44,627 bases of DNA from Antarctobacter heliothermus (lineage in GTDB: Bacteria; Pseudomonadota; Alphaproteobacteria; Rhodobacterales; Rhodobacteraceae), in assembly GCF_900188425.1 (NCBI RefSeq), contig NZ_FZON01000043.1, positions 1 through 44,627 of the forward strand, read 5' to 3'. The notes under the pieces were generated by a model, which had not been told where the DNA came from, ran no database searches, and saw only the letters and a program-made list of their open reading frames with translations. A program made the translations under genes and the position numbers. Each line of letters begins with the position of its first letter. Within the stretch, counting starts at the first letter, position 1. Below are positions 25,147 to 33,229 of this stretch, in pieces.

Positions 25147-25187
25147 GCTTTTGCTCCGGCGGCGGTATCTGTGGCAGGTGTCGGAGC

Positions 25188-25206
25188 CTCCGGCGGGGAG
25201 TATTTT
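25188..25206 (+). terminator. Small terminator-like hairpin, CTCC-loop-GGAG followed by TATTTT
   Basis: The sequence CTCCGGCGGGGAGTATTTT forms a 4-base stem with a short loop and a U-rich tail, 41 bases after the ligase stop. A related CTCCGGCGG occurs at 25154-25162. Short elements of this CTCCGGCGGGGAGTATTTT type are, as I recall, frequent after genes in Roseobacter-group genomes; a genome-wide count is needed to confirm that. Confidence 0.5.
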
Positions 25207-25242
25207 GACAGAGAAGAAGCACTAGGCGTGCGAGGGGACGGG

Positions 25243-26220
25243 ATGAAGATCTGCATTTTCGGGGCTGGGGCAATCGGCGGCTATCTGGGCGTCAAGCTGG
25301 CGCAGGCGGGCGCGGATGTGAGCCTTGTGGCGCGCGGGCCGCATCTGAAGGCGATGCAGGCGGATGGGCTGCGGTTGATTGAAGAGAGCGGTGAGACCTG
25401 CGTGCCGGTGCGGGCGTCCGAGGATCCGGCGGCGCTGGGCGTGCAGGATTATGTGATTGTGACCTTGAAGGCGCATTCGGTGCCGGCGCTGGTGCCGAAG
25501 ATGGCGCCGCTGATCGGGCCGGAGACAACCGTGGTCAGCGGGGTGAACGGCGTGCCGTGGTGGTATTTCCACGGGGTTGGCGGCGCATTGGAGGGCACGC
25601 GTCTGGCGACAGTTGATCCGGGCGATGCGCAGTGGGAGGGGTTTGGGCCTGACCGGGTGCTGGGCTGTGTGGTCTATCCGGCGGCGGAGGTGATCCGGCC
25701 CGGAGTGATCCGGCATGTGGAGGGCAACCGGTTTTCGCTGGGCGAGCCGTCGGGGGAGAAATCCGAGCGGGCCTTGGCGCTGTCCAAGGCTTTGGGCGCG
25801 GCGGGGTTGAAGGCGCCGGTGCGGCCGCGTCTGCGCGATGAGATCTGGGTCAAGCTGTGGGGGAACCTGTCGTTCAATCCGATCTCGGCGCTGACTCATG
25901 CGACGTTGGACGTTTTGTGTACCGATCCGGGCACGCGAGGGGTGGCGCGGGGCATGATGGGGGAGGCGCAGGAGATCGCGGAAAAACTGGGCGTGAAGTT
26001 CCCCATCGATGTGGAGCGGCGGATTGATGGCGGGGCGGCTGTGGGGGCGCATCGGACCTCGATGCTGCAGGATCTGGACGCGGGGCGGCCGATGGAAATC
26101 GATGCGCTGGTGGCCTCGGTTCAAGAGCTGGGGCGGATCACGGCGACGCCCACGCCGACCATCGACACGGTTCTGGCGCTGGTGCAATTGAGGGGGCGTG
26201 TGGCGGGCCTGTATGGGTGA
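25243..26220 (+). CDS. Ketopantoate reductase-like protein (2-dehydropantoate 2-reductase family)
   Basis: This 325-residue protein has the N-terminal NADP-binding motif ICIFGAGAIGGYLG (3-16), the middle motif VIVTLKAHSVPALVPKM with the family Lys, and the C-terminal ApbA/PanE domain with KLWGNLSFNPISALTHAT, where the active-site Lys and Asn lie. The classic reaction is reduction of 2-dehydropantoate to pantoate for pantothenate and CoA. Many bacteria have several paralogues, and this one is not near panB or panC, so the substrate is open. The start at 25243 follows AGGGGACGGG. Strings of G-rich codons give it a higher GC look than neighbours. Confidence 0.85.
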   Translation: MKICIFGAGAIGGYLGVKLAQAGADVSLVARGPHLKAMQADGLRLIEESGETCVPVRASEDPAALGVQDYVIVTLKAHSVPALVPKMAPLIGPETTVVSGVNGVPWWYFHGVGGALEGTRLATVDPGDAQWEGFGPDRVLGCVVYPAAEVIRPGVIRHVEGNRFSLGEPSGEKSERALALSKALGAAGLKAPVRPRLRDEIWVKLWGNLSFNPISALTHATLDVLCTDPGTRGVARGMMGEAQEIAEKLGVKFPIDVERRIDGGAAVGAHRTSMLQDLDAGRPMEIDALVASVQELGRITATPTPTIDTVLALVQLRGRVAGLYG

Positions 26221-26278
26221 GTGTCCACATGTGGCAGACAAGGTGACGTAACGTCTTCAATGGCTTGTGGGGGCGAAT

Positions 26279-27334
26279 TTACCTGCCGTTAGGAAACTCC
26301 CCCTGGTTCAGGTCCAGCTTTCGGCCCTCGGAGGCGGAGGAGTAGATGGCGAATTCCGTGGCGATGACGGGCAGATAGGCGCGGGCCGTGTTTTCGGGGT
26401 GGGCCCCGCTGCGCAGGCAGGACACCACATGGCTTTGCAGCGCAAAGACGCAGTCGCCGCCGAAGGTGCCGGAGGTGTCGGGGGGCAGGATACACGCACT
26501 CTCTTGCGTGCCGAAGTGGCGCAGGTGCAGCGCGCCGTCTCCGGTCAGGGTCAGTGTGCCGGTGGTGCCCTCTACCAGCGCCTCACCCATGGTGCAGCGG
26601 GTGTTGGTGGCGGCATGATCCAGCAGGCGGTTGCCGTCGAACAGTGCGCGCGCGCCAGTGGGAAAATCGAACAGGATATAGCCCGCATCCTCACCGGCGA
26701 TCACCGGATTGACCTGTCGCAGGTCGGCATAGACCGCCGAGGGCGCGCCCAGCAGATAGCGAAACGTATCGATCCAGTGGACGGCGGTTTCATGCACCAG
26801 AAAGCGCGGCATCTGCTGGAAATAGGGTTGCCTGTCAAGGTAGGCATCCGGCCCCTGACCATCGCCGGGGCGCAGGCGAAAGGTGATCTGCAAGACCTCG
26901 CCGATCGCGCCCGCCTCTAGCTGCGCCTTGATCACCCGATACCATGGCTGAAAGCGGAAATTCTCATGGATCACCAGCAGCGCGCCTGCGGCCTCTGCCT
27001 CTTGGGTCACGGCGAGCGCCTCTTCGGCGGAGGTGCAGAAGGGTTTCTGACAGATCAGCGCGCGGACCCCGGCGGCAAGCGCCGTGCGGATGGCCTGTGC
27101 CTGCGCCGGGGGCGGCACGATCACATCCAGCAGGTCCGGCGCGGTTTCGCGGAGCATGGTGGCCAGATCGTCAAAGGCGGGCGCGCGTGTGTTGCGCGCC
27201 CTGGCCGCGTCCAGATCGCAGGAACCGACCAGTTCGACGCCCGCGATGCGCCGCCAGCCGTCATAGTGAAAGCGGCTGAAATACCCCGCGCCAAGGCAGG
27301 CGACCCGCAAGGGGCCAGTGTCTTTGTCCACCAT
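26279..27334 (-). CDS. Gfo/Idh/MocA-family oxidoreductase
   Basis: This 351-residue NAD(P)-dependent dehydrogenase has the nucleotide-binding segment ACLGAGYFSRFHYDGW near the N-terminus and the family's C-terminal alpha/beta domain. The usual EKP motif is replaced by QKPF (ICQKPFCTSAEEALAV), so Glu is Gln but the catalytic Lys is kept. A conserved His lies in HETAVHWIDTFRYLLG. The substrate, probably a sugar or cyclitol derivative, is unknown. The start at 27334 has GGAG seven bases upstream. The gene is divergent from the small monooxygenase-fold gene (80 bases between) and convergent with the ketopantoate reductase-like gene. Confidence 0.85.
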   Translation of the reverse strand: MVDKDTGPLRVACLGAGYFSRFHYDGWRRIAGVELVGSCDLDAARARNTRAPAFDDLATMLRETAPDLLDVIVPPPAQAQAIRTALAAGVRALICQKPFCTSAEEALAVTQEAEAAGALLVIHENFRFQPWYRVIKAQLEAGAIGEVLQITFRLRPGDGQGPDAYLDRQPYFQQMPRFLVHETAVHWIDTFRYLLGAPSAVYADLRQVNPVIAGEDAGYILFDFPTGARALFDGNRLLDHAATNTRCTMGEALVEGTTGTLTLTGDGALHLRHFGTQESACILPPDTSGTFGGDCVFALQSHVVSCLRSGAHPENTARAYLPVIATEFAIYSSASEGRKLDLNQGEFPNGR

Positions 27335-27414
27335 GTTCGCTCCTGTTTTCTGTGCAGCATAGACCTGCGGCAAGGGCCTGCCTACAGTGTGCGCGAGGCA
27401 GGGGAGGAAATCAG

Positions 27415-27705
27415 ATGTACGCCGTGACCGTTTGTTTCGAGATAAACCCGGAAACGGCAGACGCCTTTCTGGATCTGATGCGCCAGAACGCCCGCGCCTC
27501 TGTGCGCGATGAGCCGGGGTGCCATCAGTTTGACGTCTGCACCGACGTCGATCGCCCCGGCGAGGTGTTCCTGTATGAGATCTATGACGACCGGGCAGCC
27601 TTTGAGGCGCATATGACGACGGCGCATTTCATCAGCTTCGAGTCGGCAAGCGCGCCATTTGTCGTCTCCAAGGACGTGGCGACCTATGCACAGGTGCACC
27701 GTTGA
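27415..27705 (+). CDS. Antibiotic biosynthesis monooxygenase (ABM)-fold protein
   Basis: This 96-residue protein has the dimeric alpha/beta-barrel fold of the ABM family. Visible features are a first strand MYAVTVCFEINPE, an amphipathic helix (ADAFLDLMRQNARASVRDEP), GCHQFDVC, and FLYEIYDDRAAFEAHMTTAHF. Members include quinol monooxygenases and proteins without cofactors that act on reactive intermediates. The start follows GGGGAGGAAATCAG. The stop overlaps the TTG start of the next gene (27702-27705), so it is co-translated with the metallo-hydrolase and the two may act on the same compound. Confidence 0.85.
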   Translation: MYAVTVCFEINPETADAFLDLMRQNARASVRDEPGCHQFDVCTDVDRPGEVFLYEIYDDRAAFEAHMTTAHFISFESASAPFVVSKDVATYAQVHR

Positions 27706-28514
27706 GCGACTGGGAGGTTTTTGCCGTCCGCTATGCCGACCGCGCCGCGCGGGTGCGGGCGGACAGTTTCATCTTTGACGACAACCACGATGCGCCGCAC
27801 CCGATGGACTATTTCATCTGGCTGCTGCGGCGCGGGTCGGAGGTGATCCTTGTCGACACCGGCTATGACGCCGCCGAGGGGCAAGCGCGGGCGCGGCCCA
27901 TCCGGCTGGACCCGGTGGCGGCGCTGGCGCCGCTGGGGGTGACACCAGAGGATGTGACGCAACTGATCGTGACACATCTGCATTATGATCACGCGGGCGG
28001 GTTGCACCTGTTTCCCAACGCGGTGCTGCACATGCAGGCGGCCGAGATGGCCTATGCCACCGGCCCGTGCATGTGCCATGACGTGCTGCGGATGCCGTTT
28101 ACCGCCGATCATGTCTGTGAGGCGATCAAACGGCTGTACGCGGGCAAGGTGATCTTTCACGACGGCGACGGGCAGGTGGCCGAGGGGGTGACGGTGCATT
28201 GTATCGGCGGCCATTCGCGCGGGTTGCAGGCGGTGCGGGTGCGCACGCAGGCGGGGTGGATGGTGCTGGCCTCTGACGCGGCGCATTTCTACGAGAACCT
28301 GTGGCTGCGCAAACCCTTTCCCATCGTGGTCGATCTGCAGAACATGCTGGACGGGTTCGAGACGCTGGAGCGGCTGGCCTCGTCGCGCGCACTGGTGGTG
28401 CCGGGGCATGATCCGCTGGTGCGGCGGCTGTTTCCCGCAGGACCGGCGGCGCATGTGACCCGGCTGGACCCCGGTCCGCAGCAGGCGATCACGCCGGATC
28501 TGTTTGCGCTCTGA
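27702..28514 (+). CDS. Metallo-beta-lactamase-fold hydrolase, N-acyl homoserine lactonase-like
   Basis: This 270-residue protein has the zinc motif HLHYDHAGG (HxHxDH), a later His in CIGGHSRGLQAV, the bridging Asp in VLASDAAHFYEN, and a final His in VVPGHDPLV. This is the complete set for a two-metal site. The layout and N-terminal WEVFAVRYADRA segment are like AiiA-type quorum-quenching lactonases, although many such proteins hydrolyse other lactones or esters. It starts with TTG at 27702, overlapping the stop of the ABM gene as TTGA; there is only a weak ribosome site, so translation coupling is likely. No luxI or luxR gene is nearby. Confidence 0.82.
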   Translation: MSDWEVFAVRYADRAARVRADSFIFDDNHDAPHPMDYFIWLLRRGSEVILVDTGYDAAEGQARARPIRLDPVAALAPLGVTPEDVTQLIVTHLHYDHAGGLHLFPNAVLHMQAAEMAYATGPCMCHDVLRMPFTADHVCEAIKRLYAGKVIFHDGDGQVAEGVTVHCIGGHSRGLQAVRVRTQAGWMVLASDAAHFYENLWLRKPFPIVVDLQNMLDGFETLERLASSRALVVPGHDPLVRRLFPAGPAAHVTRLDPGPQQAITPDLFAL

Positions 28515-28597
28515 CAGGTTGTGAGATGTCTGCGAGAGGTTTTGAGCGCGCGCCTCGCACGGATGATAGAAAAACGCGCATCGTGCCGCCGGGTGGC

Positions 28598-28626
28598 TTG
28601 ACCGGACCGCCCTTGGGGCCTGCATA
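28598..28626 (+). promoter_or_regulatory. Candidate promoter of the inositol dehydrogenase-like gene
   Basis: TTGACC and TGCATA are 17 bases apart, 58 bases upstream of the start codon at 28684. The -35 matches at five of six bases; the -10 is weak. This is the best pair in the 169-base gap. Confidence 0.3.
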
Positions 28627-28683
28627 TTTGCCCAGTCCTGCGGCGCATCAGGCCGCCGACACGGTCCATTCCGGGAGAGAGAC

Positions 28684-29676
28684 ATGACACTTGGATTTGC
28701 AATTCTGGGCGCTGGCCGGATCGGTCAGGCGCACGCGCGGGCGATCTCGGCCACGGCGGGGGCGCGGTTTGTCGCGCTGTCCGAACCGCTGCAGGCGGCG
28801 GCGGATGACATGCAGGCGCGTTACGGCTGTGACCTGCGCAGCATCGACGAGATCGCCGCCAGCGATGACATCGACGCCGTGGCGATCTGTACGCCGACCG
28901 ACACCCATGCCGATCTGATCGAGCAGTTCGCCAAGGCGGGCAAGGCGATCTTTTGCGAAAAACCGGTGGATCTGTCGGCGGACCGCGTGCGGCAGGCGCT
29001 GGACACGGTTGCGCAGACGAATGCCAAGCTGATGGTCGGGTTCAACCGCCGGTTTGACCCGGATTTCATGTCGGTGAAGGCGGCGATTGACGCGGGGCAG
29101 GTGGGCGATGTCGAGATGGTGGTGATCACCTCGCGCGATCCCGGCCCGCCGCCTGCGGCCTATATCAAGGTGTCGGGCGGGATTTTCCGCGACATGACCA
29201 TTCATGATTTCGACATGGCGCGCTGGTTGCTGGGCGAAGAGGTGACTTCTGTCATGGCGCAGGGGTCCGTTCTGGTCGCCCCCGAGATCGGCGAACTGGG
29301 CGATTTTGACAGCGTGAACGTGATCCTGAAGACCGCCAGCGGCAAGCAGGCGGTGATCACCAATTCGCGCCGGGCCACCTATGGCTATGACCAGCGGATC
29401 GAGGTGCATGGGTCCAAGGGGATGGTCGCCGCCGCCAACCGGCACGAAAGCACGGTCGAGGTGGCAGGGGGCGTAGGGTTCACCCGGCCACCGCTGCTGA
29501 ACTTTTTCATGGATCGCTATGCGGTCGCCTATGCCAATGAGATTGCCGCCTTTGTGGCGGCGGTGACCGGCGGCGGCGCGTTGCCGACCACGGGGCAGGA
29601 CGGGTTGCGGGCGCTGGAGCTGGCCGATGCGGCGCTGGAATCGGCGCAGACCGGCAAGGCCGTGACGCCGGGCTGA
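28684..29676 (+). CDS. Inositol 2-dehydrogenase-like protein (Gfo/Idh/MocA family)
   Basis: This 330-residue protein has the N-terminal dinucleotide fold FAILGAGRIGQAHARAI, the EKP motif (FCEKPVDLSADRV), GFNRRFDPDF, and the catalytic-region His/Asp in MTIHDFDMARWLLGEEV. These are typical of IolG, which oxidises myo-inositol to scyllo-inosose with NAD+. No other iol genes are in the window, so a related cyclitol or sugar is possible. The start follows CGGGAGAGAGAC. It is probably monocistronic: 449 bases separate it from dctP. Confidence 0.82.
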   Translation: MTLGFAILGAGRIGQAHARAISATAGARFVALSEPLQAAADDMQARYGCDLRSIDEIAASDDIDAVAICTPTDTHADLIEQFAKAGKAIFCEKPVDLSADRVRQALDTVAQTNAKLMVGFNRRFDPDFMSVKAAIDAGQVGDVEMVVITSRDPGPPPAAYIKVSGGIFRDMTIHDFDMARWLLGEEVTSVMAQGSVLVAPEIGELGDFDSVNVILKTASGKQAVITNSRRATYGYDQRIEVHGSKGMVAAANRHESTVEVAGGVGFTRPPLLNFFMDRYAVAYANEIAAFVAAVTGGGALPTTGQDGLRALELADAALESAQTGKAVTPG

Positions 29677-29918
29677 TTCTGTCGGCGCGTCCGGGGTTGC
29701 CGGGCGCGTCTCAACCCTTGCGTGTACTGGTGTTCGGCCACGTTCCTTTGGCGAATGGTAGCGTCGCAACTGACCGGGCCTTTCCTGTAAATTTTGTTTC
29801 CTAGTGGATTAATATGGACAATCGAGTCCTGACCTGCTCCTGTGAGGGCGGGGCGCGGACGTCTGTGGACAGCTTGTGGCGAACGTCGTAAAACCGACCG
29901 CACGGGCGGGAAATGCAT

Positions 29919-29932
29919 TGCGATATAGTGCA
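29919..29932. promoter_or_regulatory. Putative BoxR/BzdR-type operator 1, TGCG-ATATAG-TGCA
   Basis: This imperfect dyad has TGCA-type half-sites six bases apart and contains TATAGT (29924-29929), which could be a -10 box. Its reverse complement begins TGCACTATA, the same nine bases that begin the site in front of the regulator gene (36185-36193). BzdR of Azoarcus is known to bind TGCA-N6-TGCA, and the regulator encoded here is of that family. Confidence 0.6.
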
Positions 29933-29935
29933 GTC

Positions 29936-29953
29936 TGTGCAAGATGATGCACA
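29936..29953. promoter_or_regulatory. Putative BoxR/BzdR-type operator 2, TGTGCA-AGATGA-TGCACA
   Basis: A perfect dyad with 6-base arms and a 6-base spacer contains an exact TGCA-N6-TGCA. Its centre is 19 bases from that of operator 1, roughly two helical turns, so two dimers could bind side by side. It lies 173 bases upstream of the dctP start. Confidence 0.65.
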
Positions 29954-30018
29954 ACTCCGGACCATCCGGGGCGCGTTCTGAAGGGGAGATCAGGATGGGC
30001 GGGCAGTCTCCAATATTT

Positions 30019-30034
30019 CGTTGCATATGCAACG
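30019..30034. promoter_or_regulatory. Perfect 16-base palindrome CGTTGCATATGCAACG upstream of dctP
   Basis: The palindrome is exact and lies 91 bases before the dctP start. It contains two TGCA units, but only two bases apart, so it is different from the two sites upstream. It may bind a second regulator or be an overlapping half-site arrangement for the same one. Confidence 0.5.
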
Positions 30035-30125
30035 GAACGATGTATCACTGCTGTCGGGGTTAGGGAGATCCCCGTCGTCCTGCCGTTCGGGACACAGGAA
30101 TTCGAGTCATTCAGGGAGGTAAGAC

Positions 30126-31181
30126 ATGACCACACGTAGAACTGTTCTGGGGATCGCCGGGGCCGCGCTGGCCGCGATGATGACCACCACATCCGCCATG
30201 GCGCAGGAGATCACGCTGACGCTGCACCAGTTCCTGCCGGCGCAGGCCAATGTGCCGAAGCTGGTGCTGGACGTCTGGGCGGACCGGATCGAGGAAGCCT
30301 CGGACGGGCGGATCGAGATCGAGCGGTATCCGTCGATGCAGCTGGGTGGCAGCCCGCCGGAACTGATGGACCAGGCCGCCGACGGCATCGCCGATATCGT
30401 CTGGACCGTGGTCGGCTACACGCCGGGCCGCTATCCGACGACCGAGGTGTTTGAACTGCCCTTCATGGTCGAGGATGCGCGCGCCGCCTCTTACGCCTAT
30501 TGGAAGATGTTCGAAGAGCACATGGAGGACGGCGAATTTGCCGATCTCAAGATCGTGGGCACATGGGTCCACGGACCGGGCATGTTCCACACCAACAAGC
30601 CCGTCGTGGTGCCGTCCGATCTGGAAGGCATGAAGATCCGTGGCGGCTCGCGCCTGGTGAATGACCTGTTGACCCGCGTCGGCGCAGAGCCGATCGGCCT
30701 GCCGGTGCCCGCTATCCCCGAGGCGCTGTCCAAAGGCGTTCTGGATGGCACCACCATCCCGTGGGAAGTGACCGCCGCGCTGAAAGTGCCGGAACTGGTG
30801 ACCAACCACACCGAGTTCGACGGCGCCGCGCTGTATAACCTGACCTTTGTTCTGGCGATGAACCGGGACGTGTTCGAAAGCCTGCCGGAAGACCTGCAAA
30901 AGGTGATCGACGACAACTCCGGTCTGGCCTTTTCGATCTATGCGGGCGGCACCCAGTCCGATGCAGACGGACCGGCGCGCCAGATCGCGGTGGACATGGG
31001 CAACAACATCGTCACCGTGTCCGAGGAAGACGCCAAGGAATGGGATGCGCTGGTGAACCCGATCTACGAGACATGGGTCGCGGACATGAAGGAAAAGGGC
31101 ATCGACGGTCAGGCGCTGATCGATCAGGCCCGCGCGCTGATGGCGGAATACACCTCCGACATGGACACCTTCGCCAAGTAA
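30126..31181 (+). CDS. dctP: TRAP transporter periplasmic substrate-binding protein DctP
   Basis: This 351-residue protein captures a carboxylate substrate in the periplasm for the TRAP transporter. The signal peptide begins MTTRRTVLGIAGAALAAMM and probably ends at AMA|QE; the Arg-Arg pair suggests Tat export. The binding fold is shown by LDVWADRIEEASDGRIEIE, the region LEGMKIRGGSRLVNDLL with the conserved Arg that salts the substrate carboxylate, and IPEALSKGVLDG. The ribosome site AGGGAGGTAAGAC is strong. Neighbouring genes for a feruloyl-CoA synthase-like ligase suggest an aromatic or aryl-alkenoic acid as substrate; this is inference. It is the first gene of a six-gene plus-strand series. 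Confidence 0.93.
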   Translation: MTTRRTVLGIAGAALAAMMTTTSAMAQEITLTLHQFLPAQANVPKLVLDVWADRIEEASDGRIEIERYPSMQLGGSPPELMDQAADGIADIVWTVVGYTPGRYPTTEVFELPFMVEDARAASYAYWKMFEEHMEDGEFADLKIVGTWVHGPGMFHTNKPVVVPSDLEGMKIRGGSRLVNDLLTRVGAEPIGLPVPAIPEALSKGVLDGTTIPWEVTAALKVPELVTNHTEFDGAALYNLTFVLAMNRDVFESLPEDLQKVIDDNSGLAFSIYAGGTQSDADGPARQIAVDMGNNIVTVSEEDAKEWDALVNPIYETWVADMKEKGIDGQALIDQARALMAEYTSDMDTFAK

Positions 31182-31250
31182 GGCTTTGACACATGGGGTC
31201 GCGGGCAGATGTCCGCGGCCCTTTTTCGAGACAAGAGGGGGACATCTGCG

Positions 31251-31844
31251 ATGGCCGGTCTGCACCGCATCGTGTTCGGAATTGCGCGCTTCATGGCGCT
31301 GGTGGGCGGAATCATTCTGACCGTCCTGATCCTGATCACCTGCATTTCGATCCTGGGCCGCGTCGCGAACACCGCGTTGCATTCGGACATCATGATGTCG
31401 GTGGCTCCGGGGCTGTCGCAATGGCTGATCGATGCCGGGGTGGGGGCCATTCGAGGGTCTTATGAACTGGTCGAGGCGGGCATGGCGTTCTGCATCTTTG
31501 CCTTTCTGCCGTTCTGCCATGTGACCATGGGCCATGCCTCTGTCGATATCTTCTCAAACGCGCTGCCGCGTCGGGTGAACCGGCTGCTGCAACTGCTGAT
31601 CGCACTGCTGTTTTCGGTCGCGCTAGTGACCATTGCCATCCAGTTGAACGAAGGGATGCTGCGCAAGCTGAGCTCTGGTCAGACCTCCTTGCTGCTGGAA
31701 TTCCCGGTCTGGTGGGCCTATGCCGCCAGCCTTGTCGGGGCCGTGCTGGCCGCCGTGGTATCCGTCTATGTCGTGCTCATGCGGCTGTATGAACTTCTGT
31801 CCGGGCGCATGATCGCGTCGAACGCCATGGGAGCGGAGCATTGA
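31251..31844 (+). CDS. dctQ: TRAP transporter small permease DctQ
   Basis: This 197-residue protein has four predicted membrane helices: near 12-35 (MALVGGIILTVLILITCIS), after residue 65 (VEAGMAFCIFAFLPFCHVTM), near 107-127 (LLQLLIALLFSVALVTIAIQ) and near 152-175 (WAYAASLVGAVLAAVVSVYV). The motif EFPVWWAY is typical of DctQ. It stabilises or docks the large permease. The frame is open 14 codons upstream, but the ATG at 31251 is preceded by AGAGGGGGACATC. It overlaps the dctM start by four bases (TTGA). Confidence 0.92.
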   Translation: MAGLHRIVFGIARFMALVGGIILTVLILITCISILGRVANTALHSDIMMSVAPGLSQWLIDAGVGAIRGSYELVEAGMAFCIFAFLPFCHVTMGHASVDIFSNALPRRVNRLLQLLIALLFSVALVTIAIQLNEGMLRKLSSGQTSLLLEFPVWWAYAASLVGAVLAAVVSVYVVLMRLYELLSGRMIASNAMGAEH

Positions 31845-33157
31845 CCAATCTCGAGATCGGGATCTATTCCTTTCCCGCCCTGTTGCTGATGATCTTCCTG
31901 CGGGTGCCGATTGGTCTGGCCATGTTTGTCGCCGGGTTTGCCGGGTTCTACTTTGTCATGGGCAGCACGCGGCTGCCGCTGGCGCAGCTCAAGGATCTGA
32001 CCTATTCGACCTTCTCCAGCTATTCGCTGTCGATTGTGCCGATGTTCCTGCTGATGGGCTATTTCGCCACGCTGGGCGGCATGTCTCAGGCGCTGTTCAA
32101 GGCCGCCGAAAGCTGGCTGGGCCATCGCAAGGGCGGCGTCGCCATGGCGGCCATCGGCGCCTGCGCGGGTTTTGGCGCGATCTGCGGATCGTCGCTGGCC
32201 ACCGCCGCCACCATGAGCCGCGTCGCCCTGCCGGAACTGAAACGCTATGGCTATGAGGGCGGGTTTTCTACCGCCACGCTGGCCGCGGGCGGCACGCTGG
32301 GCATCCTGATCCCGCCGTCGGTGGTGCTGGTGATCTATGCCATCCTGACCGAACAGAACATCGCCAAGTTGTTTCTGGCGGCCTTCATCCCCGGCGTTCT
32401 GGCCGCCATCGGTTATATGATCGCGGTGTCGATCTATGTGCGGGTGAACCCGAAATCGGCCGGCGTCCGAGAGCCGGTGCCGATGGCAGACCGTTTCCGC
32501 GCGATGATTGATGTCTGGCCTGTGCTGATGGTCTTTGTCGCGGTTGTGGGCGGCATCTATGGCGGCATCTTTACCCCGACAGAAGGCGCGGCGGTGGGCG
32601 CGCTGGGCACCGGCATCATCGCGCTGGCCAGTGGCGGGCTGACATGGCGCACGCTGCTGGACAGTTTCACCGATACGGCGCGCTCCTCTGCGATGATCTT
32701 TTTCATCGTCTTCGGGGCGGCCTTTTACAACCTGTTCCTGGCCCGCACGCGGGTGCCGCAGGAACTGTCGTCCTGGGTGGTCGAACTGGGCATGTCACCG
32801 ATTGCGGTCCTGTCGCTGATCCTTGTCATCTACCTGTTGCTGGGCTGTTTCATGGACAGTCTGTCGATGATCCTGCTGACGATCCCGATCTTTTTCCCGG
32901 TGGTTTCGGCGCTGGATTTCGGGATGAGTCAGGAACATGTGGCGATCTGGTTCGGCATTCTGGTGCTGATCGTGGTCGAGGTCGGGTTGATCACGCCGCC
33001 GGTGGGGATGAACCTGTTTGTGATCAACGCGATGGATCCGGCCACGCCAATGGTGCAGACCTATCGCGCGGTGATCTACTATGTGGCGTCGGATCTGGTG
33101 CGGGTGGTGATCCTGGTGGCCTTTCCGTCGATCACGTTGTTCCTGATACCGGGGTAA
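31841..33157 (+). CDS. dctM: TRAP transporter large permease DctM
   Basis: This 438-residue protein has about 12 membrane helices and belongs to the DctM/ion-transporter superfamily. Conserved parts are FLRVPIGLAMFVAGF, the repeat motifs GFGAICGSSLATAATMSRVALPE and GGTLGILIPPSVVLVIYAI, TEGAAVGALGTG, and ITPPVGMNLFVINAM near the end. It moves the substrate with sodium ions. It begins with TTG at 31841, overlapping the dctQ stop; GGAG lies about eight bases upstream. The length and motifs are normal. Confidence 0.93.
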   Translation: MTNLEIGIYSFPALLLMIFLRVPIGLAMFVAGFAGFYFVMGSTRLPLAQLKDLTYSTFSSYSLSIVPMFLLMGYFATLGGMSQALFKAAESWLGHRKGGVAMAAIGACAGFGAICGSSLATAATMSRVALPELKRYGYEGGFSTATLAAGGTLGILIPPSVVLVIYAILTEQNIAKLFLAAFIPGVLAAIGYMIAVSIYVRVNPKSAGVREPVPMADRFRAMIDVWPVLMVFVAVVGGIYGGIFTPTEGAAVGALGTGIIALASGGLTWRTLLDSFTDTARSSAMIFFIVFGAAFYNLFLARTRVPQELSSWVVELGMSPIAVLSLILVIYLLLGCFMDSLSMILLTIPIFFPVVSALDFGMSQEHVAIWFGILVLIVVEVGLITPPVGMNLFVINAMDPATPMVQTYRAVIYYVASDLVRVVILVAFPSITLFLIPG

Positions 33158-33229
33158 GAGGCGCCAGGCCCGTTTCGCCCAAGGTCGTTTGAAATCACAA
33201 GAAACCCGGTCATGCGGGAGGAGAAAGTC

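Larger units (their letters stand above)
29677..30125. other. Long regulatory intergenic region upstream of the TRAP transporter
   Basis: No gene was recognised in these 449 bases. They hold an AT-rich segment near 29787-29820 and two adjacent TGCA-N6-type sites (29919-29932 and 29936-29953). A perfect 16-base palindrome (30019-30034) and a strong ribosome site (AGGGAGGTAAGAC) just before dctP are also present. The size and the clustered dyads mark it as the main control region of the TRAP/ligase locus. Confidence 0.65.

Noticed and set aside
26225-26234. CCACATGTGG dyad between the ketopantoate reductase-like and Gfo/Idh/MocA genes as a terminator or a copy of the 24-base palindrome at 18531.
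   Set aside because: Only ten bases are symmetric and there is no U-run; similarity to TGTCCAC at 18534 is too short to mean much.
30043-30048. TATCAC with TTGCAT (30021) as the dctP promoter.
   Set aside because: Both boxes are weak and the -35 lies inside the palindrome; the TATAGT at 29924 is at least as good, so no call was made.
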